Shown here piece by piece: positions 20,424 through 31,596 of a DNA stretch of 64,000 bases. The position numbers and the translations under genes were made by a program. The notes beneath the pieces were generated by a model that saw only the letters and a program-made list of their open reading frames with translations, searched no databases and was not told the DNA's origin. The stretch is from Bimuria novae-zelandiae CBS 107.79 (taxonomy: Eukaryota; Ascomycota; Dothideomycetes; Pleosporales; Didymosphaeriaceae). Positions within the stretch are counted from its first letter, which is position 1, and each line of letters begins with the position of its first letter. The stretch covers positions 145,222-209,221 of the forward strand of contig ML976754.1 of assembly GCA_010015655.1 (NCBI GenBank), in the 5' to 3' direction.

Positions 20424-23063
20424 CTACCGCTCTTCCGAGGCGTGCATAGCGATTCTTCGCAGCTCCCACCTCCATCCGTGCTTGTGCTCTCCGCTATCGC
20501 GCATGGTACCGACCCATCCTTCTGTTCTGCGTCGCCAGATAGCCTCTTCTTCTCGCTGTCTTCGAATGAAGCTAGGGCCCAGGTCGAATTCTTCTCCGAT
20601 GAAAGAAGGGTCTTCGGCACCCGCCGTGCCACTGCCACTATCAACATGCCCGGCAACGCTTACATTGTCTTTCAGATCTTCAAGCCCGGCGAATGGATCT
20701 TCTTCGTCATCCATGTCAACCGACGGTGAGCGAGGGTCGTTGGTTTCGCGAGGTGCTTTGAGCCACGTCATCTTGATAGGATCGAACACCATACGACCTT
20801 CGTACTGGACACCTCGAGGCATGGTTTTCTGCGAAATCAACGCAGGGCGTGGCGGCGAGGGCGATGGCTGCGGCGCAATCTTTACCGCCCGCGAAGAGAT
20901 GCTCTTTTGTTGGATGTGTGACAACGCAGTATGCGATATGGAATGCGAGCGCTCGTGCGAATGCCCGAAAGGGCTGCTCAAGGGTGCAAATGTGGGTGTG
21001 CTCACGGTGGTAAGATCTATTGTCGCAGAAGAGCCATTAGGATGAGTGAAAGGAGCAAGAGCTTCCTCATTTCCTTCCCATCGCTGCATAGTGGGATTGT
21101 ATATCATCCCCTTTTCGGCTGCAGACGAGGTTAGTACACGGCCGCAGAGCGACTGTTGACAAGACTTACTCTTAGCATAAGGTTCAAAGAGTCCACGGAT
21201 GAGGTGCGGCTTTTGTCTAGAATTTTTCTTTCGGTGAGCTGTCGGACTGGTGTGGGGGCTCTTAGCCGCTACATGCACTTTCCAGTTGATTTGCATGGGC
21301 GCAATAGGACCGTCGCCTCGTGATCTAAGGCCAGCAAGTCTTTGTTCACGAGCATTGCGGCTGGCTGCGGTATCGCGAGCAAATCGCGGAGTACTGTCTA
21401 CTCTTGGTGGGCTGCGAGGAGTTTGCGGCATGGGTGTGGCCATGCGATCTAGCATGGGCAGTCGGGAAATACTGTTCTGCTGTCGTAGTGTTCTGTTGCT
21501 CGGGACATTGCGCGGAGTCTTTTCGAATTGCTTCTCTTTGGTTGCAGATGTTGGCAGATCATCGAAGATTTCGAGCTCGCTGCCATCGCCAAACTGTTTT
21601 CGGCCTTTGGGAAGCGTCATTTTCTGGGTTTGGCGTACGGTTGCAGGTGTGGTATCCTTGCGCATGCCATTTCTACTGGGCGTGGCCATCGCATCAGCAG
21701 TGGACATGCGGGAATAAGACCTCATGGACGGAGACTGAGGACGGCGCGGGTCCGAATCCCTACGCAAATGCCCACGTGAGGGAGGTTTTGCCATGACATG
21801 GTGAGACTGCGCAGTGGAAGTGCCTGCAGGCAGAAATGGAACAGATGATCGTGCTGGGTGAGCATGGTTGTTGTTCCGTAATAAAGGCGCAGAACGTTTG
21901 GCACGTAAAAGCTGAGCACTTGTGGTCGTAGGCATTGGCCGATTATGTCCGTTTTGACCGTTCTGCGGAGCGCCTGACTCATAGACGGGCGTGAGACGTG
22001 TACGGCTGCTGATTGATAGAGGCCTTGGGATCTTTGACATTGAGGGCTTCTCGAGCTTGTCGGTAAAAGTAAGTGTAGTGGCCGGACGGGCGGCTGGCGG
22101 CGTGGTAATCTTTGCGGGCGGCTTCTTGACCTTTACGTTTCGGTTCAGAGTAAGCTTGTTCGTGTCGAGGACCTCCCCTCCGCCAATTTCGAGACCGTCC
22201 ATGAAGTCATCGTCTTCTTCAACGCCCATAAGCTTTGGTTCGTGTGTCGGGGCGGGTTCGCTCTCAAATGGCGGGGGCGAAGCCCATGATGGAGCTGGAG
22301 GAGATGCGAACTCGACCGGAGGCCCCAACACAGGGGCTGATGTGGGTGGCAGTGCCCGCTTTGGTAGGGTAATGAAAGGCGAGGCGTCGGGGACAGGCAC
22401 CTCGGACTTCTTAAGCTTCTCCAAGCGGGCACTGAAGTCGAGCGGCTCACTGGGCAGCACTAGGCCGTTGAGGTCGTCGTCTTCGCTCTCGAGCGTCATG
22501 ATGCTGCCCATGCTAGGGCTCATGGCCGATACAGAGGAGCTGCGTGCGCCTCGGCCGTCCCTTCTCGTTCCGGCGAAGCGAATGCCCAGGCTGCCCTCGC
22601 CCCAATCGTCGTCGAAACCGTCGTTATCGTCCGCCGGCGTGCGTGGCATCGGTGCCTTCAACTTAAGCCCTTCGCCTGCATTGGTAGGCAGCTCGAGGTC
22701 GTTGCCCCAGTCTTCGTCAACGGCAATTTTGCGGTTCGATTTTTTCTTTCCTAGCCTCTTGATTGCGCCGCCAAGCAGCGCTGACGACGGCACGCTCGCG
22801 GGAATCGGGATGCCGGCTTGTTTTGCGGACGTGATCGCGTTCATGGTGGAGGCCTCGTCGTTCGGGCGGAGCAGAACCTGCCAGTCGTCGTCGCCCGTGT
22901 TGGATTCGGAGCGTACTGATACGCGAGAAGACGCGGATTGCAATGTGGACATGGAGTGCGTGAACAGGTCGACGGAGCCGTCAAAGTCGCCATCGTCGTC
23001 CCAGTTCTCAACCGTCGACGCCATTGAGGCCATCCGCTGGGCGAATGAACCCTTCGCGGCCAT
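20424..23063 (-). CDS. BYR4: Byr4/Bfa1-like subunit of the mitotic exit/septation GAP
   Basis: In yeasts Byr4 (S. pombe) or Bfa1 (S. cerevisiae) pairs with Cdc16/Bub2 to form the GAP that holds the Spg1/Tem1 GTPase off at spindle poles. Two exons (23063-21170 and 21118-20424; 51-nt intron with GTAAGT, CTAAC, CTGCAG) give 862 residues. Marks: N-terminal ENWDDDGDFDG acidic motif, VDEDWGNDLELP, a later FDDDWGEGSLG, the ELEIFDDLPTS block, and the C-terminal KGMIYNPTMQRWEGNEEAL and GRMVFDPIKMTWLK paired motifs, then acidic DDEEDPFAGLEDL. Most of the middle is disordered Ser/Pro/Arg. I start at MAAKGSFAQRM; an in-frame ATG at 23225 would add 54 low-complexity residues. Confidence 0.85.
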   Translation of the reverse strand: MAAKGSFAQRMASMASTVENWDDDGDFDGSVDLFTHSMSTLQSASSRVSVRSESNTGDDDWQVLLRPNDEASTMNAITSAKQAGIPIPASVPSSALLGGAIKRLGKKKSNRKIAVDEDWGNDLELPTNAGEGLKLKAPMPRTPADDNDGFDDDWGEGSLGIRFAGTRRDGRGARSSSVSAMSPSMGSIMTLESEDDDLNGLVLPSEPLDFSARLEKLKKSEVPVPDASPFITLPKRALPPTSAPVLGPPVEFASPPAPSWASPPPFESEPAPTHEPKLMGVEEDDDFMDGLEIGGGEVLDTNKLTLNRNVKVKKPPAKITTPPAARPATTLTFTDKLEKPSMSKIPRPLSISSRTRLTPVYESGAPQNGQNGHNRPMPTTTSAQLLRAKRSAPLLRNNNHAHPARSSVPFLPAGTSTAQSHHVMAKPPSRGHLRRDSDPRRPQSPSMRSYSRMSTADAMATPSRNGMRKDTTPATVRQTQKMTLPKGRKQFGDGSELEIFDDLPTSATKEKQFEKTPRNVPSNRTLRQQNSISRLPMLDRMATPMPQTPRSPPRVDSTPRFARDTAASRNAREQRLAGLRSRGDGPIAPMQINWKVHVAAKSPHTSPTAHRKKNSRQKPHLIRGLFEPYAKSKSCQQSLCGRVLTSSAAEKGMIYNPTMQRWEGNEEALAPFTHPNGSSATIDLTTVSTPTFAPLSSPFGHSHERSHSISHTALSHIQQKSISSRAVKIAPQPSPSPPRPALISQKTMPRGVQYEGRMVFDPIKMTWLKAPRETNDPRSPSVDMDDEEDPFAGLEDLKDNVSVAGHVDSGSGTAGAEDPSFIGEEFDLGPSFIRRQREEEAIWRRRTEGWVGTMRDSGEHKHGWRWELRRIAMHASEER

Positions 23064-23695
23064 GGCGGATGTCGTGCAGGTGGTGAGTTGTTGTTCCTGC
23101 TGCCACCTGTGGAGCGAGGTTGGGGCAGTGACTGCCCTCTTAGGCGAGCTTGGCGGCAGGTGCAAGATCAGGGTGGAGCACGAGCCAGATGGTGAGCTGG
23201 GCGAACGCGTGGATGAACTGCGCATCGGCGCCGGACACCTTGCGCTGCAGATGATCGTCTTCTAATGAGAAGACCCTCTATGCAACCTGGCGGGACTCGT
23301 ACATCGACGTAAAGACCGATTGCGAGACCTGCTCTCTGGCTGCCTAAATAGCACTACGTCCGTGCCTAGAAGGCAGCAGCAACCCAGTGCACCAATGCCG
23401 CGTTTGTTGTGATAAACAACATATAAGGTTCGACGTGTGCGTCTCGTCGTCTGACTATTTCAAGATCCCTCCTACTGCGACTGAAACCCGCGGCGCTCAG
23501 TCCGCCCCTCCACCACGTTCGTCCTTACTCGAGTAGCCTCCAAAGTTACTGCAGGCATTACCCCATATTCACCAGGGTCTGAAGCAAGTTCTGCCGTTGC
23601 GCCACGCCTGCGTCAGCAACGCCGGGCTGCTCTTCATCCAGCACCAGCGAGTTTCAGAGTCGGCTGGGACCGGTAGCGAAAGACGGCCCGTCACG
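23064..23695. promoter_or_regulatory. Divergent promoter region, Byr4-like / XRCC4
   Basis: 632 bp between outward-facing starts of a mitotic-exit and an end-joining gene. No named motif found. Confidence 0.4.
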
Positions 23696-24817
23696 ATGCG
23701 GGGCCGCTACATTGTACCCGTGGAACCTGATGCCGGTGACGGCGAGGTCGTGGTCGTCGAGGTTCAGCAAGAGGGATCGCATCCCCTCGACGTGCGACTC
23801 GTAGGCTGCGAAGGCGAGAGTCCATATGTCGCAAAAAGTAAGATTGTAATTATTGATGTTATTTCGTGCCACTCTTTGACGTTTCAAATACAGTCAGTCA
23901 CCGCAATATCTCAAAATTGAAGCACAAGTTCAAGGGCTCAGCCGAGGACTGGGAAGCAGTCCTATCTCATTTCCTCTTACAAAAAGTGCCTGAGGGTGAC
24001 AGTGCCAGACTATTGGAACACGTGCGGATGGTGTACGCCCTCAAGAGCGAGGGCATCGAGATTACTATTCAACAGGACGTCAAGGGGATCAAGGCAAGGC
24101 AGAAACAAAACCATCCGGGTGTGACCTGTGCCCGGTTCCTAGTCTAAGCTAATGTGCGACAGGTCAATCTGGGAGAGATCCTGCTTCCCAAAGATGACAA
24201 GTTCGAGTACGTGAATTTAGCCGATCCTCATTATCAGCCAGGCAATGCTTGTTTCCGCTTGGTTAGACCGCGATCACATGCAACTTCCTTCATCACAAGA
24301 AGACACAATCGATATATGCACGGTCATCAACAGCTTACGAACCTTCTGCCCAATCACGACGTCATGAAATAATTAACTATTGTCTGACTGGGATATAGGT
24401 TCAATCCGTTCGAATGGGCGCAAGCATCAGCACAAGCACACACGCGTACCCTGAAAGAGTTGGCAGAATCAAAGGCACAAGCAAACAGCGAGCATGGCAC
24501 TATAGAGAAGCTGAACGCGCAGCTGGACGATTTCATCAAAACCAAGGATGAGACCGAGACCGCAATGCTGCAGCAGTTCATGGCGCTACTCAACGAAAAG
24601 AAGAGGAAGATAAGGGATCAGAACCGTCTATTAGCAAGCGCAAAGATTGACAAGGATACAGGTGCGCCTCTGTCATGCTCCTGTGGTTGTGTTCGTATGC
24701 TAACATCAGTGTTTTAGCCACGGCTGTAGAAGTCTCAAGAAAAGAGATTAAACCGCGCAAGGCAGCTGCATCCCGCACCTCGAAGCGCAAAGCAAAGGCC
24801 CCAGAACCTGAACCTAA

Positions 24818-24849
<32 letters not shown>

Positions 24850-25223
24850 AACTCTCAGACGAGGATCAGATGGAGATTGACCAGGCGAAAGCGGAAGAGC
24901 AAGATGACGAGTCGGACGCTGCTGGAACCGTAACTCCCGACCGTGCATCAGAGACGGAGACAGAAGACGAAGGAGAAGGTGGCTTCAGCAGTAAGGCTCC
25001 AGCACCCTCCACACGTGCAACGCGAGGGAAACCAGCTCAAGCAACTCGTTCTTCGTCGGTGACGTTTTCCAAGTCGGCTCCGGCCTCGGATAAGGCTGAA
25101 GCAGTACCACCACCGCGACGAGACTTGCCGTTTAGGAAAACAGCCACGCGGAACAAGCCTCCACCCAAACAGCCATCGCCTGCTACAGAGGATGACGATG
25201 AGACGGACGACGAGGAGCTGTGA
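23696..25223 (+). CDS. XRCC4: XRCC4/Lif1-like DNA double-strand-break repair protein
   Basis: Scaffold that binds DNA ligase IV in non-homologous end joining. Exons 23696-23837, 23894-24093, 24163-24206, 24399-24661 and 24718-25223 give 384 residues. The N-terminal ~115 residues form the beta-sandwich head (RGRYIVPVEP, DVRLVGCEGESPYVAK). FNPFEWAQASA leads into a coiled coil (TIEKLNAQLDDFIKTKDETE, MALLNEKKRKIRDQNRLLAS), which is the ligase-binding and dimer region and the most diagnostic part. The tail is disordered and acidic with a Pro-Glu run, and ends DDDETDDEEL. Intron 2 appears to be GC-AG. Intron 3 is 192 nt, longer than most here. Confidence 0.88.
24094..24162 (+). other. GC-AG intron of XRCC4
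   Basis: AAG|GCAAGG donor, GACAG acceptor, 69 nt. It removes an in-frame stop and joins GIK to VNLGEILLP in phase. Confidence 0.65.
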
Positions 25224-26664
25224 GCGTCGTAGGGTGATGCACTCTCGAGCCACTTGTAACCCACACTCGGTCCTGCAGTGCTCATTCATTGGCTTGATAG
25301 AATTTTTTGAAAGAGAGGGACAGACGATATCCTAAGGTCTGTACTTTCACATTGCATAGGCCAAAGTTTTTGGCTCTCAGGTCAAAATAGCTGGGTAGTG
25401 CAAATCATGGCCTATATAACAATAATGCGCCATCTTGCTACTTCAAATGCATAACAAACGCTTCTGGCATGTGAATTATGTCCTACTTGCACACTGAACG
25501 AGGAAGTAGCCTCGTTGCCAATGTCCGAAAGGCCGTGCTTGAAGTCGGTGAAAGTACCGCCGCTCCACATGAATCTAAAGCCGGTTGTACAGCACTCCGT
25601 TGACTATTACTGTATATATGTTATATTGATGATCCCGGGGTAACACACTTTATTTCTCTGGCTGTTAACATTGAAGTCGAGTCCTGATGGTTGACTTTCA
25701 GCTGGCGGGCTTGACGCAAGAGCGTGCATCCTGGCTAACTCAGCGACGGTAGCAACGAAATTTATCAACGAATTTGCATATCCATGTAATTTTCGAAAAG
25801 AGTCGCGCCTACAGGTATGATCTTCCCGCAACACTCTGCTGTGATCTCCCACAACAAACCATGGCTCCCTTGTCGGTGCGAGTGGATGCTGTTAGCCAAG
25901 GGTGAGGGAAGAGGCGAGCCAAGATCCCGGCACGATGACATGGGTGGGATGGTGCCTACAAGCCTAACAACAACAGCACCACAAAGGGCTATATACATCA
26001 ACTCTGGCTGCCAGCCAGTTGACAAGCCCACGTTCAATTTGACCTGTCGCATCACATAGACGGCAGTAATGGCTTAATAGAGCGGGAGAAATAAAGTATA
26101 GGAGCTGAGCGTGGATGCGACAGCCAATTATAAGCATTCGCAGCGTCGTTCGCCAAGTCCTATACGATCGTCACCGCATTGAGCAACTCTCTTACACCGC
26201 GCGCAGGCGGCCGCATACAATCTTGTAGACGCCGAATGTGCCGCCTCCGTATATCTTCGAGGGATCGGAATGGTCGATGGACTGGGCCTCTCAGATCACC
26301 TATCACGGCGCGCAGGCTGAGGTAGCACTGCATGTGACGATATCTCTACGGTGCGTACCTATGTATGGCGCGTTGCGTTCCCAAATACCAGCGACGACTA
26401 TTGTGCTAATGGGAAGATACAGCGCTCAATTGTTCCGCCCCTCGCCTGGCACGTCTGCGCGCGCCCGCCGCGTTCACCTCGACCGCGAGGGACCTCGCCT
26501 CGTACGGTTCACTAAACCCCACCGCTTTCCCTCCCCCCCCCCGCCCACCTACGCCCAACTTTATGCCCAGGCGCGTTCCCCTTGTGCAATACCGTACAAA
26601 TAGCTGCTATTTAATACGCCCTTTTCACTAGAGCTTCCTCGCTCGCCCATACAGCGCCTTCACG
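25224..26664. other. Intergenic, 1.4 kb
   Basis: 3' UTR of XRCC4 and 5' region of the next gene. Frames of 80-120 codons occur on both strands but lack support. A C-run lies near 26530. Confidence 0.5.
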
Positions 26665-29137
26665 ATGTCCAGCTCCGAGCGGCCGCCCGAGCAATCGGTC
26701 CCGACCACGAACACGAAGCGCAAGCACCTCTCCGATGACGACCAAGAGGATCTCGATCGGCTAGATGGCATCTTCAAGCGCCTCAAGACTGCCGCTCCCC
26801 GCGCGCCGTACATCCTGGCGACACCTTCACTCAATCCTTACCGATACCATTCTTCACACGAGGCGCGTGCTTGGATGCTAGGACACTTGTTCCGACCCGA
26901 GGAGGAATACCTCCAGTACCGGACCTTTCTATTTCGCGAGCCTTACCGAGATTGCTTCACCCTCCAGCCCGGCGAAGACGATGAGCCGGAGCCACCACGC
27001 CCACGGTCGCAGGCCTCGAACCCCACCAACCAAGGGCCAAAGAAGAAGATTAGCCTTGCCGACTACAAGAACAAGCAAGCCAATGGCGTAAGCGCTCCTA
27101 GTTCCAAGAAGATGTCGCCAGCTCTGCAGCCAACCAAGCCCACTCTTGCCCAGAGCAATGGAGTGAAGCCGAAAGAGAAGCAAGACTCGACCCGCGCACA
27201 AGAAAAGAACGATACAGCGCAATCTGTTCGGTATGTTATACCAGCTCTGTAGATTGTACGCGCTGACCAGTACGTAGACCCGAAAAGAAGCTGCCCGAGA
27301 AACCTGAGAAGCGCGACCTAGACCACAAACAGCATGCGACTAAACCTGAATCTGCTGAATTTAAGATAAACATTGACAAGTCCGGTCCGTCCAATGCAAC
27401 TCCCCATGGTCTGCCTCCACTACTGTCACCGGTGGATCAGCCCCTCAACAATCCACATGGATTACCCACCATCCTGTCACCCACTCTTCCTCCGAATGTT
27501 CTAAAGGAGCTGGAGAAACTAGAAACCCAACGCAAACGGTCAGACTCAAATACGTCAACCTCTTCCTCTGATCGCAACAAAAGCCAACACTTGCACGTCC
27601 CCGAACGTACAGCATTGAAACGACCAGCGAGCGCCAAGGATGGCGAAGAGTCTCAAAGTGTTTCTCGAGCGCGTTCAGTCCCGGTCAACGGAAAATCTCC
27701 GAATAAAGAAATCGTCGATCCGATCGATGATTCCGAGTCCGGCCTTCTTGTTAAGCTTAAATATACGAAGAAGTCACGAGAGACCATCAAGAGGCTACTA
27801 GCTCTTCCTCCAAGAAGAGAGAGCCCCGCTGAGAGGAAGGACCGTGAAGAGCAAGTAAAGAGCCGTGCAACACAAGCACAACCCAAGATTGGAGATGGTG
27901 TTGAAAAGAAAGCTAAGCCCATACCCAAGGTCGCCGCGCGCCGGCCCGAGGCGTCCGCAACTGCTTCCAAGACTCCTATACCATCTATCAAAGTTGCCGA
28001 GAAACGGCCACGGACTGAAGACGATACGTCTCAGGCATCGTCTGTGAAACGTCCGAGGACTTCCACAGTATCATCACAGGACCGACCTATCACTCCAAGA
28101 GACCAAATCATCTCATCACCAGCTGCATCTACTAAATCAAGCACACAAAAGGGCCAAGGCGCCTATTTGACTCCACGTAAAGATCTCAAGGCGGTCAACA
28201 TGCTGCGAACTAACTCGAGCGAAAGCCACGACTCTACTCCAGGACGATCAGGCGCCACACCGACTAGCTCACAACGGCTTGACCCTAAGGCACCAACTTC
28301 TGCCCCTCCTTTGAGCAGCAAGAAGCAGATGGATATGGCTCTCTTGCAACAGTTCTCCAAGCATTTGAATCAGATGGGACGTTCGCTGAAGCACGAAGGC
28401 CAGAAGCTGGAGCGCGAAAAGGCTGGGAGGCTCACAAAGACAGACCAGGAGCACGCCGCTGTCATTGGTCTCGAATGCATCGTGTAAGTTTGCACATGGC
28501 ACGAATCGAGGTAACTGAACTGACTTGTTCCATTAGGTCCTACATGGCTGCTTATCATGCTCAAGACCAGGCACTCCAGCTCCGTGGCCGTTCCGGTGAA
28601 GTCGAACATACATGGATGACTCTACTGCCGCTCTGCAGTTCTTACGGCCGCCTCACCAAGGACTTCCAACATCTCGAAGGTTTCCGGTCCTATCTTGCAG
28701 CTGTCATCGCTGCCAACATCTGTACTCTCGTCGCCCCACGTGCTCCAAACCCCAGGGCTCACGATTCTCCTCACGAGCTCTCCGTGGCTGAGCTCACCAA
28801 GCAGCATAGCCAACTCACAGAAAACCTCAACCTCCTCTCAGACCACTACCAGAAACTTCTTCGGCACACCCAGGATGCCCGTGCCGCTCTTCCCATGGAC
28901 GAGCTGGAGAAGCAGTACCCCAGGACGTGCGCAAGTGCCAAGGAGTTTGACTACAAGCTTGCAAAAGCGCCTGAGAAGATTAACTCAACGAAGCTGTCTG
29001 GTCCCTACTTCCTACCGATTCAGAACGACACTACCCCGATCCAGGCCGTGCGTTTCGGCGTGAAGTTTTTGACTGAATACTGCGAGAAGGAGTGCATCGA
29101 CCACAAGCTCAAAATCAACCTCGACCGGCCTGAGTGA
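26665..29137 (+). CDS. Conserved-looking nuclear-type protein, 790 aa, function unknown
   Basis: Exons 26665-27230, 27278-28483 and 28537-29137 with good introns (GTATGT...GTAG; GTAAGT...TTAG). Residues ~1-100 hold a basic KRKHLSDDDQEDLDRLDGIFKRLK helix and an aromatic-rich SLNPYRYHSSHEARAWML segment. The middle is Lys/Ser/Pro-rich with LLVKLKYTKKSRETIKRLLALPPRRES near residue 360-390 and several KRPR-type nuclear localisation candidates. The C-terminal ~230 residues are helical and well structured (MDMALLQQFSKHLNQMGR, HAAVIGLECIVSYMAAYHAQD, WMTLLPLCSSYGRLTKDF, ENLNLLSDHYQKLLRHTQDAR). Domain pattern suggests a chromatin or transcription protein, but I cannot name the family. Confidence 0.8.
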
Positions 29138-30242
29138 TGAACTCCCCTTCTCCCCCTCTAAGCCTCCGAAAAAACCATGGCGTTGTCTTGACGCTCCTAG
29201 TTCCGGTACTCTGGACGCTCGCCTCCCCTCCGAGCGCCACGAATCTCATCTGATTCTTTGTTTTCACTTGATCTGTACACCTGAAACGAACATGCATATT
29301 CCAATTCGGCGTTATTACTGGCGGTGTTTGGATTTTCGGGTACGGTGAATGGTTGGTATACCGATTCGGGTTCCTATTAGCAAGGTGATACCCACGAGGC
29401 GGCAAAGGCCTTCCTCGTATCTGTTTTCTGTATTTTCTGTTTTTGATGGGGGGCATACCGTACTTATGGCTGGTGGGCTTGTACGAATTGATGCTGCAAG
29501 GGAGATGGCGCATGCGTGCATTGCTGTTGCGTTGGGTTGGAGGTGGAATGTATATGAGAGTGGAAGTGGAGTCTTTTACTACGACCAGGGCAGATTTAGA
29601 GGAAGATAGTCGAACAAGTGAAGGTATTACGACGGCCAACGTGCGCTTTGCATAGCCGTGCACGGAGAAGAAATGAAGAGAAAAATTACTATCATATTAC
29701 CAGACAAGATGCGTGACGACATCCACTGCCTTACCCCGATATTTGCGAGTTTCCACACTACTCCTAGTTATGAATTCTTCACCCACTACCGCACGACAAC
29801 TCACTTCGCACCCACCCAGGTACCACCCCCTGTCAACAACCAAGGCATAGCGCCCCGGCCGTCTAGACCCCATAGACCTGCCAGCTACTCCCCAGTGGTG
29901 CCCTCTTTGTGCCTCCCGGAGGGCGCTCCGCACCGCGCCTCGCACAACAGCTATGACATCACCATTCCTCAAACACGCGTGCTGCAAGCATCTCCAACTT
30001 TGAATATGGAGCCTCGCCATTTGAGGTTTGGATCGCTGGACCTGGGGTATGGCGACGATGACTATACTCGCGGAAAGAGGTATAGCCTTCATAGTCTCAC
30101 TTAGACCTGTGCATATAGAAACCAAAGAGCCGCTGAACCACCCATTTCATACACATATCAGCGCTTCCTCACCTCCCTCGTACCGACAACCTTCTTGAAG
30201 TTTTATCGTCTTTTGTGGGATTGTTGTGTTGGGTTGAATTTC
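29138..30242. other. Intergenic, 1.1 kb
   Basis: Open frames 29658-30104 (plus, no ATG at its start) and 29697-30125 (minus) are mutual shadows without a recognisable product. Confidence 0.45.
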
Positions 30243-30728
30243 ATGCCCGACCCCTCGAAAGAAAAACAAGTCCTCGCCCCCGCCATCGCCATCGCCATCG
30301 CCATGCAAAAACTAACCGGCTACGAGATAGAGACATCGACCCGCGTCCCTAGGGGCACAGGCGCGATTGACGAGACTCAGAAGAACGGTACTTCACCCCC
30401 CATACGCCCCCTCATCCCCCTCCCTCCCCATCCACCCCCTTTTCACCCTACCACCCTCCCCACCACCCACTAACCGCCCCCACAGTCCTCCACCAACCCC
30501 TCCACCAACACTCCTCCCGCTCCTCGTACCCCATGGCCTCCAAATCTCTCCCCTCGACCCTGTTACAAAGCCGGCTTCTGCGACGCCAGCACGCCCATTG
30601 CTGCAACTTGGACGCAAAGCTTTCGGGATTTCGCGTCAAAGGAGGGAGGTGTGAATTTAAAGCAGATGGGCGTGAGGCCGGGGCAGAAGTGGTGCGTTGA
30701 GACGGGGAAGTGGAGGATGGGTCTATGA
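30243..30728 (+). pseudogene. DUF2237-like gene fragment, frame-disrupted
   Basis: ATG 30243 opens MPDPSKEKQVLAPAIAIAIAM, with a GCCATC microsatellite coding the Ala-Ile run. After a probable GTACTT...CCACAG intron one frame reads NVLHQPL, close to the NVLxxPL start of DUF2237, but the core GFCDA...AATWTQSFRDFASKEG and GVRPGQKWCVETGKW lies in the next frame and stops at 30728, before the usual C-terminal part. The motifs VAATxTxxFxxF, GxxPGxxWC and C-x-x-W support the family; the frame change and short end suggest decay. An alternative splice pattern could still make it functional. Confidence 0.4.
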
Positions 30729-31032
30729 GATGAGGTTGGGGTTGGATGATGTGGAAGAAGGGGTTTGAGTGTGTAGGGCGGACGGGCATATCTCTGGGGA
30801 GAACGCAGGGTGCAGAGTGAGAGATGGCGGAAAATTGAGAGAGGTTGGAGGTTGGAAATCAACATATTGGCAAACAATACTTGTTGAGCGAAGTGAAGAG
30901 CAATGTAGTATGTGGGTCGTTTACGATTTCATTGGGATCGTAACCAAGATGACCTCAGCGGCTCGATCCCTGTATCTCATAACCTCTCGTCGCAGCCGTA
31001 CCAAGGGTACAATCTGAAGAGGGTATCCTCAT
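30729..31032. other. Intergenic
   Basis: 304 bp, G-rich at first; nothing seen. Confidence 0.5.
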
Positions 31033-31585
31033 CTATAGTTTATCCTTCTCGTCTTTGGACAGATTTTTGGTGAGATAGTTCCTCGTCTCATTGCTCATGC
31101 CACGAAAATAGCTCCTAAACAATTCCCTCTGCGAGAACATCCACGCTATCCGATCTCTCGGCTGCATGTAATGCATGATCTGGCCATGCAACTCCATGGG
31201 TAGTGGCAGGGGAGCCTGCATGGTTGGTGCGTGTTCGGTGAGGCTCCGATATATCTCTGGAGTGAGGTCAGGGACTAGGCCATAAGCCCGGAGTATGGGG
31301 TAAACTGCCATGGCGAAGTTCATGTAGTCCTGGAGAGTCAGCAAAGTGCGTATGGCATCTCGGGCATGGTGTACGTACATCGGTGCTGAGGAGCTCGACA
31401 ATGTTCAAGAGGAGCTCTATGGGAAGGCCTCCGAAGCGCGGCGGTGGGGTTTGCGACGGTGGTTGCGGCGGTGGAGGCTAATTATGGATTAGATGTTAGC
31501 AGTTCATTATTTCATGTGTACTGCAGCGAAGACGTACCGGAGGCGGCGGCGGAGGAGGAGGGGGGGCTCCAGCGACTTCAGACAT
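31033..31585 (-). CDS. Small F-box-like protein, 147 aa
   Basis: Exons 31585-31538, 31477-31379 and 31329-31033, joined in phase by GTACGT donors and TTAG/CCAG acceptors. It begins MSEVAGA plus a polyproline run, then GLPIELLLNIVELLSTDDYMNF, an F-box-like LPxELLxxIxxxL motif. A second similar helix pair follows: LPMELHGQIMHYMQPRDRIAW...RELFRSYF. The charged end is NLSKDEKDKL. F-box proteins recruit substrates to SCF ubiquitin ligases, but this one has no recognition domain (LRR, WD40), so its role is open. The ATG lies only 11 bp after the stop of the preceding same-strand gene. Confidence 0.65.
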
Positions 31586-31596
31586 GGTGCGACACC

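Noticed and set aside
23064..23225. Upstream start for the Byr4-like protein
   Set aside because: The 54 extra residues are low-complexity Ser/Thr/Pro; the ATG at 23063 precedes the conserved acidic start. Kept only as an alternative.
21991..23265. 424-codon open frame on the plus strand
   Set aside because: Exact antisense of the Byr4-like gene; Ser/Gly/Val-rich translation with no domain.
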